Origin: Sweltsa coloradensis | Lineage: Eukaryota > Arthropoda > Insecta > Plecoptera > Chloroperlidae | NCBI GenBank assembly: GCA_024449915.1 | Contig: JAMZAV010001845.1 | Span: forward strand, 186,001-250,000 | Reading direction: 5' to 3' | DNA: 64,000 nucleotides | Shown: in pieces, positions 20,305 through 33,005 of the stretch | Layout: every line of letters begins with the position of its first letter | How positions within the stretch are numbered: position 1 is the stretch's first letter | Position numbers and translations under genes: made by a program | Notes under the pieces: model-generated | The model's database searches: none | What the model was told of the DNA's origin: nothing | What the model saw: the letters and a program-made list of their open reading frames with translations, nothing else

Positions 20305-21780
20305 CTTTGAGTATATAACCATCCTTAGCTAGAGACGTCACGCCCATGTTAAATATTGTACCAAACATTTCCCTCACACACATCAAGTTCATTTCAACGC
20401 TACTACGAGCGCTTCTCGAGTTTCGCTACCTCGCGGCTACACATGAAGTTCATACGAGCGTCCATAGAGGTCGCCACTCAAAGTTAATTCAACGACGCAC
20501 CCCCCCCCCCCCCCCCCCCCCCCCACCTGACGAAAATCCGTAACTACGTAGATGCGCGCGGCCGAAAGTTAATCAATTTCACGAACTAAATGAAACTGAT
20601 CGTAATTATTGCGCTCCTATTTAAAATATACATTTGGACAAATAAATTTCGCTGATTCATGGTAGATATTATAAAGCAGGCGTGCAAAATAGTCATCAAT
20701 GGAAATCATTACAGTATTTACAGTACTAGTAGACTTCATAGTATTTGATACAGTAATTTAAAAAACACTATCTAAAATAAAGAAATATGCTTTTTCTAAA
20801 TTTCGTTTGCAAAAAGCATAGTAACTTATTGTTTAATAAATAAATGTTTATTACTATCTCTTACGTCATACGAGCAGATGGACGACCGACAATAAAACAT
20901 ACAAACTTTCATTTACAGCCCCCCATTGAAAATCAGTTATATAACTGAGTGGGTAGACTCTAAATAAAATTTATGTATTTATTTATTTAAAAACACATAA
21001 CACTTTTTTAAACTTGGTTGTTAAATTGCTCTCTTCATTACACGCTCATCCAATTCATATGGTTTCTTTACAAGTAAAAAAACATGTTTTAGGGCGCGGA
21101 AGCTTACCTTATTCTAATCGATCTCATGACATGGTTTACTTTAGCAACAAATAAAATACATACATACCTAAATCAAAATTGTATTTATACTATGACGTTT
21201 CTAAATGGGTTGAACGATAAATAAATAAAAAACATTTACACCAAATGCGTCGATGTCAAATTTATAGCCGATTCCGGAACGAATAATAAATTAATAGTAT
21301 GCGAGCTTGGCAAAGATTTAAATTGGGAGGTAGGCCTATGTGTGGAAATTTGTCTGGAAGCATTACATACCAGGATAATCAATATATTAATTCCAAGAAT
21401 CGCAGACTTCGCTCGTCGTTGTATCTTGTAAGCAGATACATTACCTTATGCTTAAAATATATTTAGGATGTATCTAATGCAATGTGAACTGTTCTTCAAA
21501 CTCAATTTATTTAGATTGTTTATAATATGAACACGAAAGGAACTAATGCAACAAACAAATAAACGGGATAATTAAGCTATTGTATTACTTCATCACTCAT
21601 CGATAATGATAATGTACGCACACCATGATTTTCAGAGATATTTTTTTACAGACTAGCATAACATACGAAAATTAAAATTTCCAATACAAATACTTCGTTT
21701 GGGAATTTTCTCCTCGTTGGTGCTTCGAATAAATCAAACGCCTTTCAAATAAGAACATTTATTATGCAGAGATTTCAAGT
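20305..21780 (+). repeat. Left arm of the long-TIR element
   Basis: Matched in reverse by 35130-36942. It contains a 27-nt poly-C (about 20500-20524, only about six C on the other arm) and a ~220-bp insertion (about 20770-20995) ending in the SINE-3 tail. Noncoding. Confidence 0.75.
20920..20985 (+). mobile_element. SINE-3 tail fragment
   Basis: CCATTGAAAATCAGTTATATAAC...GTAGACTCTAAATAAAAT is the 3' end also seen at 45350-45415. It is present only in the left arm, so it arrived after the arms formed. Confidence 0.7.
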
Positions 21781-24700
21781 CAACAATCGATTCCAGGAAT
21801 CAAATTTGTAACTATCGACTATAAATGACACTGCCCCGTGTTATTTTCCATAAGCTCGTACGAATGTTCTGGTTCTATCAATTACGTGCAGTGAATTTTG
21901 TGCATCCGGGCCTTATGCCCAGAAACCATTAATTTGATAAACAAAATACAATTCAATACAATACAAATACAAAACACACAAGAGAGTTCGGACTTCGACG
22001 AATTCTAAAGGCGACTGGCGAGACAGTTAGATCAAAAGACTATCTGAACATTCATGCCGCCAAAACTCAATTTCATGGCTCAAGACTACTCGGAAATAAT
22101 TAACTGGATAGACTGTTATTTTATCTTCTCCCTCATTATTAAAAGATGAGATTAAATAACATATTCAAAGTGGTTTAGTCCATAATTGGAATATAACATT
22201 CAAGACATTCCCAGTTCACACACCCCAGGCAGATTTCCAAATTTCCAAATTTCGGAAAACTTTAGAGCACATGCGCGACCGGAAGATATAAACAGATTTT
22301 TTTATTTTTCCCCCTTTCTTGTCTCCCCAATTTGCAACTTTTTCGCGGTATTACGACTTGGAAAACAAAATCGGCCCACCCTGTACATGAGTATGTACTT
22401 TCCCCAGGCCAGAGCGTATACCCGCAAATTATTTTTGGACTACAACACTGGTTAATGGTTATACGATTAGATAGATATAGTAGAAATAAAATAAACACAA
22501 TGGCTAGAAGAAAATAAAATAAATCAATAACTTATGTATTCCGTTGTAATGGGTTTACGTTATTACATTCCGTTAAATAATTAAATACAAAATAGTAAAT
22601 TCTTGCATCATAATGCTTTGTGCAAATGTCCACGGGAGACCGTGCTGCGTACGCTTGCTGATCAGTGATTTCCAAGGATTCATTCTGTGACGCTTTCCAG
22701 GTATTGTATAGTATGCATATAGCATGCAATAGAATGCAGAGATGTCACGTAAACAATTCCGGGAATTAATCAACCCGATTTGTGAAGTTTGAGTTCTTTT
22801 AGGGAGACTTGATGTACTTAGCCGGCAGATAAAGATCGCACACATATTCTGCGTCCCCATGCTTTCGATCTTTGGGTCTACAATCATCTACAACAATAGT
22901 TATGAGTGGAATAATAATATGAAAATTTAGGAAAACCGTGTTTAGAGTGTGCTGGTAAAACTTTGACAATTATTTGAATGACTAATTGATCGAAATTATT
23001 TTTTACACAAAAATTATCATCTATTTTAAGCAACATTCTTCAAGGTCACGCACGGGGCATACAGATCGTACAAATGTTATTTTCTTATGGGAGATTTTAC
23101 CGTTGGGACCTCGGTTGGGACCTAGCTAAAAAAAGTACCAAGCTAGACATTTTTGATCGGATAGGGTGGACTCAATATTTTGTTCTGTTACTTTGTAAAT
23201 TCATAACTAGTTAGCTTAACCTTAAATGAACATACGAACATGTGTATATGTTCGAATGTTCGTGTGTAACATGCTGGTATGTAATAACGGCATGCAAATT
23301 TACCAATTAATTTAGAATTATATAACGTGTTGCTTAAAGATTGGGTTGGGGGGTGGTTTTGGATGCTTATGTCAATGTTAGATGAAATGTGACAAAATTA
23401 CCATTTTGGGAAATAAAATATTGAACTTGGGCCTAGTTTTTTAGAATTCTATAAAATTCACTTAATACTAGGGGGGGGGGGGGGCGAAAAAATGGGGTGG
23501 GTGCTAAAATGACAATGTGGGATAATATCTGATAAATTTTTTGTAAAGGGGAAAAACATAATTTTTTTAAATTTCGATTTTAAATACCCTAGCCTACCTA
23601 GTATTTTATGGCTAAACAAGGTTTTTTTTAATGGTAGGCTAAGGGGTTAAACATGTTTCCTAGAATAATAATAATATTATTTTACTATTTCCTGACTACT
23701 AGCAAAATATGGAAGGAGCTGTTCCTTTGTAGGTTTACAGTTATCATTACACAAGATGGTGTGAACGCTCCTAATGTCGATAAATTGCAACTGAATGTTG
23801 GGAAATATAATTACCCAATTTTTCATGCTAGGTTGCCAAGAATTAGCATTTCAAAATCAATATTGTCCTCCTTTGTAAATCAGTTTTTTTTGCTGAAACG
23901 GATAGACGCTAAACAAACAAGTAAATAAAATAAAATAAATAAAAATTGCAAGAAATAAGTTCAGAAAGTGAATCAATGGAACAACCAAAACATAAATTTC
24001 CATACAGGAAATTCCCATCAAACTGTTTTAGGCCTATCTTATAATCAACTAAATTTTCTGGAATGTTCACGTTGATTTAAACATTGTTATGAAAATTTGC
24101 GATAAAAAATCTGTATATTAAGAATTCCCGACATTTACCAAAATGGAGTAAACTACAGAGATTTCACAAAATTTTGTATTCAAAACCGATGGATGACTCG
24201 AATAATTCGCTTACTGGATCTCATAGTCGTGTTCTTAATTATCGTTCGTGTGACATAAGTATTATACCAATGCTGTTCACAGTTTACCCTGAAAATAAGA
24301 AAACCAGAAAGCTGAGCGCTGTAACTCGTCTCCGCGCCAGCCTCAGCGACTCCTCTAAAGTAATTGTTTTATTTTCTAGTTTTGTTTTATTGCATTGATA
24401 TATTTCATAATAAGCTAGCCTCGTTGCCAGACACCACACAATCCGTTCACCACACATCCCAGCCTATTGTATAACGTGTATTAATACAGTGATTTTTTCA
24501 GATCGACAAGATCCTGTGTGGGTCGCTTTAACCTTTTTTTCCCGGGTTGATATGCTATCAAAAAAGATAAAGCGAATCCAATTAAAACGCCGTCTCTATA
24601 TAAAAGACGTTTTTTTTTACCTGTACTGTATGTATAGGTTTTGCATGTTGTCCGTTTCTAGATAAGTTTTATCTAGATAATCATCTGTCAATTGTTTTAT

Positions 24701-25112
24701 CTATTACTTATCTAATAACATGATTTCAAAGTATCTATTATCTTATCTCAGAAAATTTTTTCTTGTTATCTATTATCTGAATCTTCATTTAGTAAAATAC
24801 AAAAAATCAAAATAAAAGTTCAATAATGCTAACACTCGTTAAATAGTGTTTGTTTTTTTAATCATAATTTTAAAATGGGAAATTAAGATTGGCCAAAACC
24901 TAATCGCAAAATGAAAAATTCTCGGGGCCCAAAGATTCTTCTGTAAGCGGGGTAGGTGATTATTGTCACGTTTCTATAAAATTTTTATATTACTTGTTTT
25001 TTATACACCCTATAAAAGGCTTTTTTTTAAAAAACCTTTATTTCGATAAATTTTGGGCAACTTTTTCAACGTTTTTTTCAAAGGCGAACATCACTTCACT
25101 ATATCTTAATGT
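21781..25112. other. Inner left part of the long-TIR element, noncoding
   Basis: No coding motif found. It has a TATCTAGATA-rich tract at about 24655-24780, resembling the one at 33540-33690 on the other side. It also has poly-G near 23471-23484. Confidence 0.5.
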
Positions 25113-25870
25113 ATGTTGATCGCCGATATTTTACCAAAATCATCGATCAAAACTGTCAAAAATATGGGGGACACTGTTAGCTATTTATCCTGAGGGATAC
25201 TGCTTTGAGGGGGGGTTATGGGGGTTCTACTTAGAATCATAACTAAATGTTAAAAGCTAACACTGTTTAATAAAAACAATAGAACACTACATAATATGAT
25301 TTTAAACCCGCCATTATTGAAAAACCCTGCAAACACTTCATCCTACAGGGTGGTCAAGATAAGAGGACCGTTTTGCACACAAAACGGTAGGAGGGAAATA
25401 GCAGAGTTCCCCTTGATTTCCTGGTTGCATGGCTTTAGGAGGCGATTTACTTCAAAGTACGTCCTCGCCAAACAAAAGTTATTAACACAATTTGTTCTAA
25501 TCAGCGTTACAATTCCCTTAGTAAATTTTTTTTGGGGGTTCGGAAATGTACTTGCTGACTTGCAGAGGTTTGTTATTTCAAAGTGCGTAGTCTGTCACCA
25601 GTGCCGATAAAGTGAACTCTGTCTGCATTTTTTAGCAATGTAATTAATGTCTTTTAAAACCCCAAATATGGGAACCAAATACCAATCAAAAACCCAAATC
25701 GGGATTTATGGTCTGATTTGGCTTATTGCCAAAATGTATCAGGGAATTAGGCACCATAGTTTTGCCTTAAACTAAAAAACTAATCCGTTGAATATTATGC
25801 TAAAAAACAGTTTGATTGAATCAATACACGATCATGGAATAATAATTGAGTGACATTCCAGGGGCCTACA
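25113..25870 (-). repeat. LTR-3 3' LTR (distorted copy)
   Basis: Aligns along its length to 31751-32535, but with many single-base changes that extend neighbouring runs (for example GGGGACACTG for GGGACACTG, CCCCAAATATGGG for CCCAATATAGG). This pattern fits base-calling error better than mutation. Confidence 0.75.
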
Positions 25871-28800
25871 CTCCGCGCTTTTTTAAAATTTTTTTCCAAA
25901 ATATACTTTTTTTACTTAGCTAATCATTCAAAGTGGTTTTAAATTCCTTTTTGCCTACCCCTGACCGGTTATTTTCAATTTCACAACCCCACATTTCGGG
26001 AGTGGCTTGCATGCTAACTCCATGCAAATGTTTTTTTCCAAACATGGATATTTTATTTAAACCCATCCAATGATTGTAGACCAATCATTGAAATCAGTCA
26101 ATAGGTGTTATATTGATTTCTGCCATTACACATTCTTCTCATAACTAAAAGGATGGAATAACTTTTAAGTTAATTGTACTGCTGTACCTTCATGTCGTTT
26201 CCCTCATTTTCGTCAATGCTTCAACATTACTTGGTTTTCTTTGTCCAGATTTTGAATATCTCTGTTTTTATCTTTCTTTACGAAAAATTTAAGTAATCAG
26301 TATTTTCTGATATCTCCTGTCTAACATTACTTTATTTTCCCGTGTCTGTGTCGTTTAGAAATGTCATAGAAAAAATCCAAGTTACTTTGTTCATTTACTT
26401 TATCAAAATATTACCAATAATCTAATTTGAAATATGTTTGCCTCTAACTTTTGATTTCGACGATAGTTAACTAGTTTTTTTTTTCAACTAATCAGCCCAA
26501 ACACTGGGGGGAGTTCCATTTGTCGACGTTCTGTTCTTCAACAAAAAAACGTTAATTCGTTGTGTTTCATTTCAGTCATTTGGGAAGACCAGGGATATAC
26601 TTCTCACCCCCTTTGCCTTTACTACTAAACCTGTGTACCTAAAGCTGTTGGGCACTGTACAAAAGTTGGTGAGGACTAGCCGCCCACGATCTCTTCATGA
26701 GTCTCAGTGCTATCAATTTTAGAGTGCACACATTTAAAATTTTTTCTTACTCTAGCCTTGCTTGGCTCGTCTTTTATTAAACTCAAGTCGTGCAAGAAAA
26801 TTTATTTTTAACGAAAAAGGTTTTTTTTTTTATTTTTTTTTAATTTTCATTTAAATTCAGTGCAAAAATACCAAAAAAGTAACTACTTGAATTTTTTATC
26901 TATTAAAAAAGTTCCAACTTGCATAGGTTTTCCCGCGCGTTTTTTTCTTTAACATTCGATTTATTTTGTCCTTTCAAACAAGTGCGGGTGCGTGATGCGC
27001 GTCTATCGTAAACCCTTGCAGTGTTTTCACATCGTAAAGTAAGTGAAAAAATACCCACACAATTACTAATACAAAACTTACACCAACATCCATTCTCTGA
27101 ATAGGAATACCATCTTTTTTGTAATGCATTTTTTTCCCATTAAAATTTTCTAAACTTCTGATTTAACAAAATAAACAAAAGGCCCTGTTAATATCACAAG
27201 AGTGTTTTTGATTTTATTTTCAAAATTGACCATGTGACTTTGCCTGGTCTATTGTGTTTATCCCTACACTTTTACCACATTATTTTATTAAACTTACACT
27301 TTTTCAATTTATTTGCAGTTTCTTTACAATATTATTCTTTCCTGTTGCATGTTTTGCTTGCTAGCAAAATAATACGTCTTCTCTTAAAACTCTTTAAATT
27401 TAATTTACATTTCCGATTACATTTTCCCAAAATTCATAAAAGAATTGTTATTTTGCAAATGGGTTTTAGATGTTTTGAAAGTTTCCAAACTATAGCATCT
27501 CCACTTTTTTTGGAATATTTCATTTACGGTTTACTTGATATTTGCAAGTTCTTTTTTAAACTTATTTTTTACTTCCAGTAATCCTGTATGTTTTTGTCAA
27601 GTGGTTGCTATTAAAAAAACAACTCAATTTCCAAAATTTTGGTTCTTAATATGCTGGTCTTGTTTTCTGTATTGCTAACGTTTGGTGGGTTGAGGGGGGG
27701 GGGGGGTTTGAAGGTTGGGGCGCGGGCGCATCAAGTACCCGGATCCCATCTTCCCGCCGTCCTGAGATCGGCCATTACCGGGTTGAGCTGCTGATGTCCT
27801 TGCCTAGCACAGGGGCTACCCGGGAGGTTGTTCACACCTCTTGCCTCCGTACGCACTTACTTCCTAACTACAGAAACAAGAAATTATTTCCCAAGATTCC
27901 AAACTTAGTGAAATTTTTTCCGCTTTTAAAAATTGACTTTTATCAAATTTTTTATCAGACAACTTAACTTTCAAAGTATTATTATTTTTACGGGTAATCG
28001 TTTCGTTGACTATTTTCTTTCCTTTGAATTCACTGACAATGACTTATCCCAAACAAAAAACGATTCCCACTTTGAGAATTTTAGCAATATGAAAATCTTT
28101 ATGATATCCCCTATCAATGATCAAAAGTTCAAAATCTTACTGATATTTTTTTTTTCAAACAATGCAATTGGGTTTACTTTTTGTCAAAAAAATGTACTGT
28201 CTTGCTATCCCATAGCTTTTAGGACAATTTTTTAAAATACTAATTCTCATAATTTTGTGATGGAACAACCAAAAACTTTCTTTCTTTTTTTTTTATTTCC
28301 CTTTTTTTGGGGGGGGGGGGTTTTACCTGGGTGTGTCCCCTACTGTTTATCCCGGGACAACCCTCTTTTTACCCAAAACCGGTTTTTCCCCTTTCCACCT
28401 GAAACTCCAAGATGTCCTGTCCTGTCCATCCCCCGCGGGTCCCCCGATGCACCGGGGGGCTGGCGCCCCGGTTCGTCCCGACACGCTGCGTTTAGCTGTC
28501 ACGCCGGCATCAGTCCCCCCACGCACGTGGGTTCCTCCCTCCCTTGGTAGGCCCACTTTACGTAGTCAGCAAAATAGGGTACACTGACTTACTAAACAGC
28601 TGGGGAAATTTCATAACTATGCTTTGTTGACATTTAAACATTTTCAGATAATATATTGAACATAAAATTTTCCCCTCAAATTTGCACTATCTTCGCAGCA
28701 CAACTTTTTGCACGGAAAAATGTTATTCGTGTAGGTCAACTGCTCTATCAAAAATTTTTACATTTTAACTAGCAACTAATTCTCTGTGTCTGTGGACTAT

Positions 28801-29650
28801 TTTTCGATGAAAATGGGCTAGTTTCTGGGGGTGTGGTATTTTGAAAAAGCATCTTTTCTGAAAAATCTGACCTTCCCTTTCTCGATATTGACTGTTTTGC
28901 CTCATTGTTTCCCGAAATTAAAGGTTGTACTGGTTACTAACCCCCTAACTTTTTTAAAAAATTTAATCATGATGGCCAACTGATTGTTCCCTTTTCAAGT
29001 TGATTTTTTGAATTTCAAACCCTCATCTGTTTTCTGTCCCTTGTTTTTCTTTCCCTTTTTCCGATATAAACCCCATCGGCACTTCCAAATTTGGGGACTC
29101 TTGGGAGAATAACAAAGGGTTGTCGACCTTATCCGTGGATATCGTCTATGGGCACCACACGCTTTTTTAAAAAAAACGTGTAAAAGCTCGTGGCCTCACT
29201 CTCTTTTCCTCCACATTTAACCAAAAAACCCTGGGTTTTTCCACTGTTCCACACCCCCCAAATTATCCTACTCGAGGGAATAAAATTATTTGTACTGTTC
29301 CCGTACATTTAAAAATTGCCCCGTGCCCGGGTCTAATTGTCTATTAAGAAGTCGCGCCTTTAACCTGGGAACCTTAAAAAAACTTCTTTGTAGTGTCGAG
29401 CGTTTCGAACTATCGTTCCCCCTCTCCCCGTTTTGTACTTTTGCACTCTAACTTCGTCCCCTCCCCTATTTCTAGACTTGAGGGGCACTAGGTTGCCATC
29501 TGTGTTTAGCCGCACTTTGGCCACTAACACGATAACGAGCAAGTTTTTACCTCCCCGACCTATCTGTACCGTAACATGACTTAACTTTTGCTTGTAACGG
29601 TAATATTGTTATTCCTGTGTTTAAATTTCCAATAAACATTCAGCTTAAGA
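25871..29650. other. LTR-3 interior, no recognisable coding
   Basis: Should hold gag-pol on the minus strand if the element is autonomous, but no RT, protease or integrase motif is readable in any frame. It contains isolated GC-rich blocks (27690-27860, 28300-28560) and long G, C, T and A runs. Confidence 0.5.
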
Positions 29651-31708
29651 CTTACTGGGGCTTCTTGTCTACTTCCCTGTAAAAATATTCCCTAAGACGC
29701 GTTTGCATCTTTTTTTTGGGGTTTAGACGAGGCACGGTTAAAAGGGTTAAAATTTTCCCGACTAACGGGGTGTCGATTCGTGATCACCAGGTAATTACTT
29801 CCTTCTGATCAGCATTGAACGTAGAAATGACTTACAATAATGTCTTTAGGACCCAAATGCTTTCTACACCTTTCTGCGTTCCCCATAACGGTATACTCCG
29901 CTGTTATTTAGTTAAGTTTCACTATTTGGAATTTAACGACATCTTCCCCGAAAGAGAAATTTTTAGTCAAGTACTACATCGAACGGCAAAATTAATATAG
30001 GGTTGGTTTAATTATAGATAGTTTCACCTATATATTTTTTTTACATCCCAAAGGGGACTGATTTTAATGTACAGACTGTTGACCTACAATTATTTTATTT
30101 TTTGTTTACTTTTAATCCCTGCTCGTGCAAATAGTCCTTAGTGTAGCCTTTAAATGACTCCGGTTTACAGATAGAAATAACATTGAAATTTTCCCGTTTT
30201 TTACTTACACTAACTTCCTATCATTTTACTAGGTACCCTATGAGAACTTCCCTGCCTCTAGTTTTCCCGGTTTTCTTACACTAGGTACTATCACTGACTC
30301 GGCTATAGTGCTATAGTTCGACGACGAGGCATCCGCGAACCCCCCCCCTTCCCCTTTTAAAAAAAACTATTTGGGGGGGGGGGGGGTACAATTTACCACC
30401 TTTGGCATAGCCACCGTCCTTTGCCAAAGGGGTCTCCACCCGTGCTCGCAGTTTTCATGGCCTTTGGTCGCTCACACATGATTGTTTCCCGGAACTTGGG
30501 TTTTTTCCACTTTCCTTATTTTTCCTAGATTTATTCGACCCCAAACACGACCAAAAAAAACCACCATTTTACGTTTCAGTTGTTACACATGGATAGTCTT
30601 TAAAAAAACATAAAACAATTTTCCAAAATATTGCACTTTCTGTTTTTTAAATTTAACAGATTAGATTTCCCCTCTTCCGAAAGTTTCCCCGCTGGCAGCA
30701 TAGCAAACATGTGCTATAATTGGCACTCCTGACCGCCATTTTTATTCACTTTGATAACCCCAAATGTATCACAAATCTTGTTTTAAAAAAATTTTACTAC
30801 TAAATCAAGTGTTTGTCATTAGCAGACCCTCCATGCGACGTTATAAAACATGCAATAATAAAATGTTGGACTCACCTAGTTTTTCTCTGTAGGCACTTTT
30901 ATTTAATTCCCCACAAAAAAAATTCCTCAAGAAAAAAGTCTCTGCGGTTCTTTTATTTTTTTCGAGTAAAAACTCCCCTATCTGCCACCATGTATGATAG
31001 CACTTCCCCAAATGTAGTTGGGGCCCGATAGTTAAAGGGGTTCGACGGATGCCTCTCGTGAACTATAGCACTATAGCCAGTCATTGATAGTACCTATGTC
31101 AAAACCCAAAATAGAGGCGGGGGTTCTCATAGCGGGGACCTATAAAAAAAGGAATTTTTGTAAATAACACTGAACTTCAATGTTATTTCTATCTGTAAAC
31201 CGGAGTCATTAGGCTACCTAAGGACTAGTTGCCTTGACTAGGGAGTAAAAATAAACTAAAAAAAATCAATCTGATAGGTCAACAGCTGTTACTTAAAATC
31301 AGTCTCCTTGGTGTAATAAAAAAATTATAGGTGAAACTATCTACTAATTTTAACCAACCTATATTATTTTGCGTTTTGTGTAGACTTGACTGAAAATTTT
31401 CTTTCGAGGGAAGATGTGTTAAATTCCAAATATGAAACTTTTAAAATAAATAACAGCGGAGTATCCGATATCGGGAACGCAGCAAAGGGGTAGCAAGCAG
31501 TTGGTCCTCAAAAGACATTATCTGTAAGTCAGTTCTACTAGATTCAATGCTGATCAGAAGGAAGTAATTACCCTGGCTGATCACGAATCGACACACCGTT
31601 AGTCGGGAGTAATTAACCCTGTTAACCGTGCCTCGTCTAAAGCCCACAAAAAGATTGCTAACGCGTCTAGGGAATACTTTACAGGGAAGTAGACAAGACA
31701 GCACCAGT
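29651..31708. repeat. Large imperfect palindrome
   Basis: 29651 to about 30345 is the reverse complement of about 31020-31708, centred near 30681. For example ACTGGGGCTTCTTGTCTAC (29655) mirrors GTAGACAAGACAGCACCAGT (31690). Paired positions keep a constant sum throughout. The left arm has more run-length distortion than the right. The middle ~670 bp pair poorly. Confidence 0.8.
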
Positions 31709-31748
31709 CTCTTCGGAGGCGTGGGTTCGAATCCCACCGCTGCCACCA
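31704..31748 (-). promoter_or_regulatory. LTR-3 primer-binding site with extended tRNA-Leu identity
   Basis: The plus strand reads about 45 nt of the 3' part of a tRNA-Leu, variable arm to acceptor (GGCGTGGGTTCGAATCCCAC at its centre), followed by CCA. The minus strand is therefore its complement, starting TGGTGGCAGCGG two bases after the 5' LTR. A normal PBS copies about 18 nt. Confidence 0.75.
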
Positions 31749-31750
31749 AA

Positions 31751-32535
31751 TGTAGTGATCGCCGATAGTTACCAATCAGTCGATCAAAACTGATCAATAA
31801 ATATCGGGACACTGTTAGACTATTTATCCTGAGGGAGTACTGCTTTGAGGAGGGTTATGAGAGTTCTACGTTAGAATCATAACTCAATGATTAAAGCTAA
31901 CACTGTTTAATAAAATACACATAGAACACTACATAATATGATGTTAAACCCGCACACTTATTGCATAAACCTGCAAACACTTCCATCCTACATGGTGGTC
32001 AAGATAAGAGAGACCGTTTTGCACACAAAACGGTAGGAGGGGAAATAGCAGAGTTCCCCTTGATTTCCTGGGTTGCATAGGCTTATAGGTATGCGATTTA
32101 CATTCTAAGTACAGTCACTCGGCCAATACAAAAGTTATTAACACAATTTGCTCTAATCAGCGTTACAATTCCCTTAGTAAAGTGTGTTTTGGTTCGGAAT
32201 GTACATTGCTGACTTTGCAGCGGTTTGTTATTTCAAAGTGACGTAGTCTGTCAGCCAGTGCCGATGAAGTGAACTCTGTACTGCATATCTTAGCATTGTA
32301 ATACAATGTCTATTTAAAATCCCAATATAGGAACCAATAACCAATCGAAAACCAATCGATGTTATGGCTACTGATTTGGCTTATTGCCTAAATGTATCAC
32401 GGAATTAGGCACCAGTAGATTTGCCTTAAACTAAATAACTAATCCTGTTGAATGATTATGCTCAAAACATGTATTGATTGAAATCAATACACGATCATGG
32501 AATAATAATTGAGTGACATTCCAGCGGTCACTACA
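31751..32535 (-). repeat. LTR-3 5' LTR
   Basis: 785 bp, TGTAGTGATCGCC...GCGGTCACTACA, the cleaner of the two copies. Confidence 0.85.
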
Positions 32536-32544
32536 TGTACATGT

Positions 32545-33005
32545 TGAATATGAACGTTGTAGCCCTATCCGTTTGGTCAGAATCGTCCCAAACATCACGA
32601 AAATATTGTATTATTTTTAAAAAAATTATCGTATGATTTCTATGCGAAATATTTCTTTAAATGTCCCTAAAATCAAAAAATATAATTTTAAAGATTTCAA
32701 ACGTTCCCATAAAGTTTCATCAAGATCGGAGTAGTCGTTTGCCCGGTCGTGAGCCAAATATCACGAAAATATTGCATTAAATATCGTAAAAAATCGTGAA
32801 AGTACGATATTCATGAGAAATATTTCTTCGATTGTACCCAAAAACGTGGCAAGTAGAAGGTCCCCTCCATTTTTCATCAAGATCGCATATGCCGTTTGGC
32901 CGGTAGAGCGCGAACAAACAGACAGAAAAACAAACAAAAAAACACCCGAGCTAATTTTTCGGGGGGTTAGTGAAATTGAAGGCTTCGCTTTGCTCATCCA
33001 AAACG
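32545..33005 (+). repeat. REP-A dispersed repeat, copy
   Basis: Contains TTTCATCAAGATCGGAGTAG, CCAAAAACGTGGCAAGTAGA and a tail GGCTTCGCTTTGCTCATCCA. It immediately follows LTR-3. Part of this family also carries ACAGACAGA runs. Confidence 0.65.

Larger units (their letters stand above)
25113..32535 (-). mobile_element. LTR retrotransposon LTR-3, coding unrecognisable
   Basis: Direct long terminal repeats at about 25113-25870 and 31751-32535 (785 bp on the right), with TGTAGTGA...TCACTACA ends. A tRNA-Leu-type PBS next to the right-hand LTR shows that the element reads on the minus strand. A 4-base TGTA flanks both sides (25110-25113, 32536-32539), a possible remnant of a 4-5 bp TSD. The interior (25871-31750) has no recognisable gag or pol. 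It contains a large palindrome and badly distorted homopolymers, so the superfamily cannot be named. Confidence 0.75.

Noticed and set aside
27234..27581. 115-codon hydrophobic ORF resembling a membrane protein
   Set aside because: Phe/Leu richness follows from T-rich DNA in a low-quality tract. No start context or homology seen.
28257..28587. GC-rich Pro-rich ORFs of about 90 codons
   Set aside because: They lie in the distorted LTR-3 interior, with three overlapping frames on both strands and no motif.
31441..31812. 123-codon minus-strand ORF with VAAVGFEPTPPKRL
   Set aside because: This peptide is the familiar antisense translation of a tRNA-Leu 3' half. The DNA here is the LTR-3 primer site, so it is not a protein gene.
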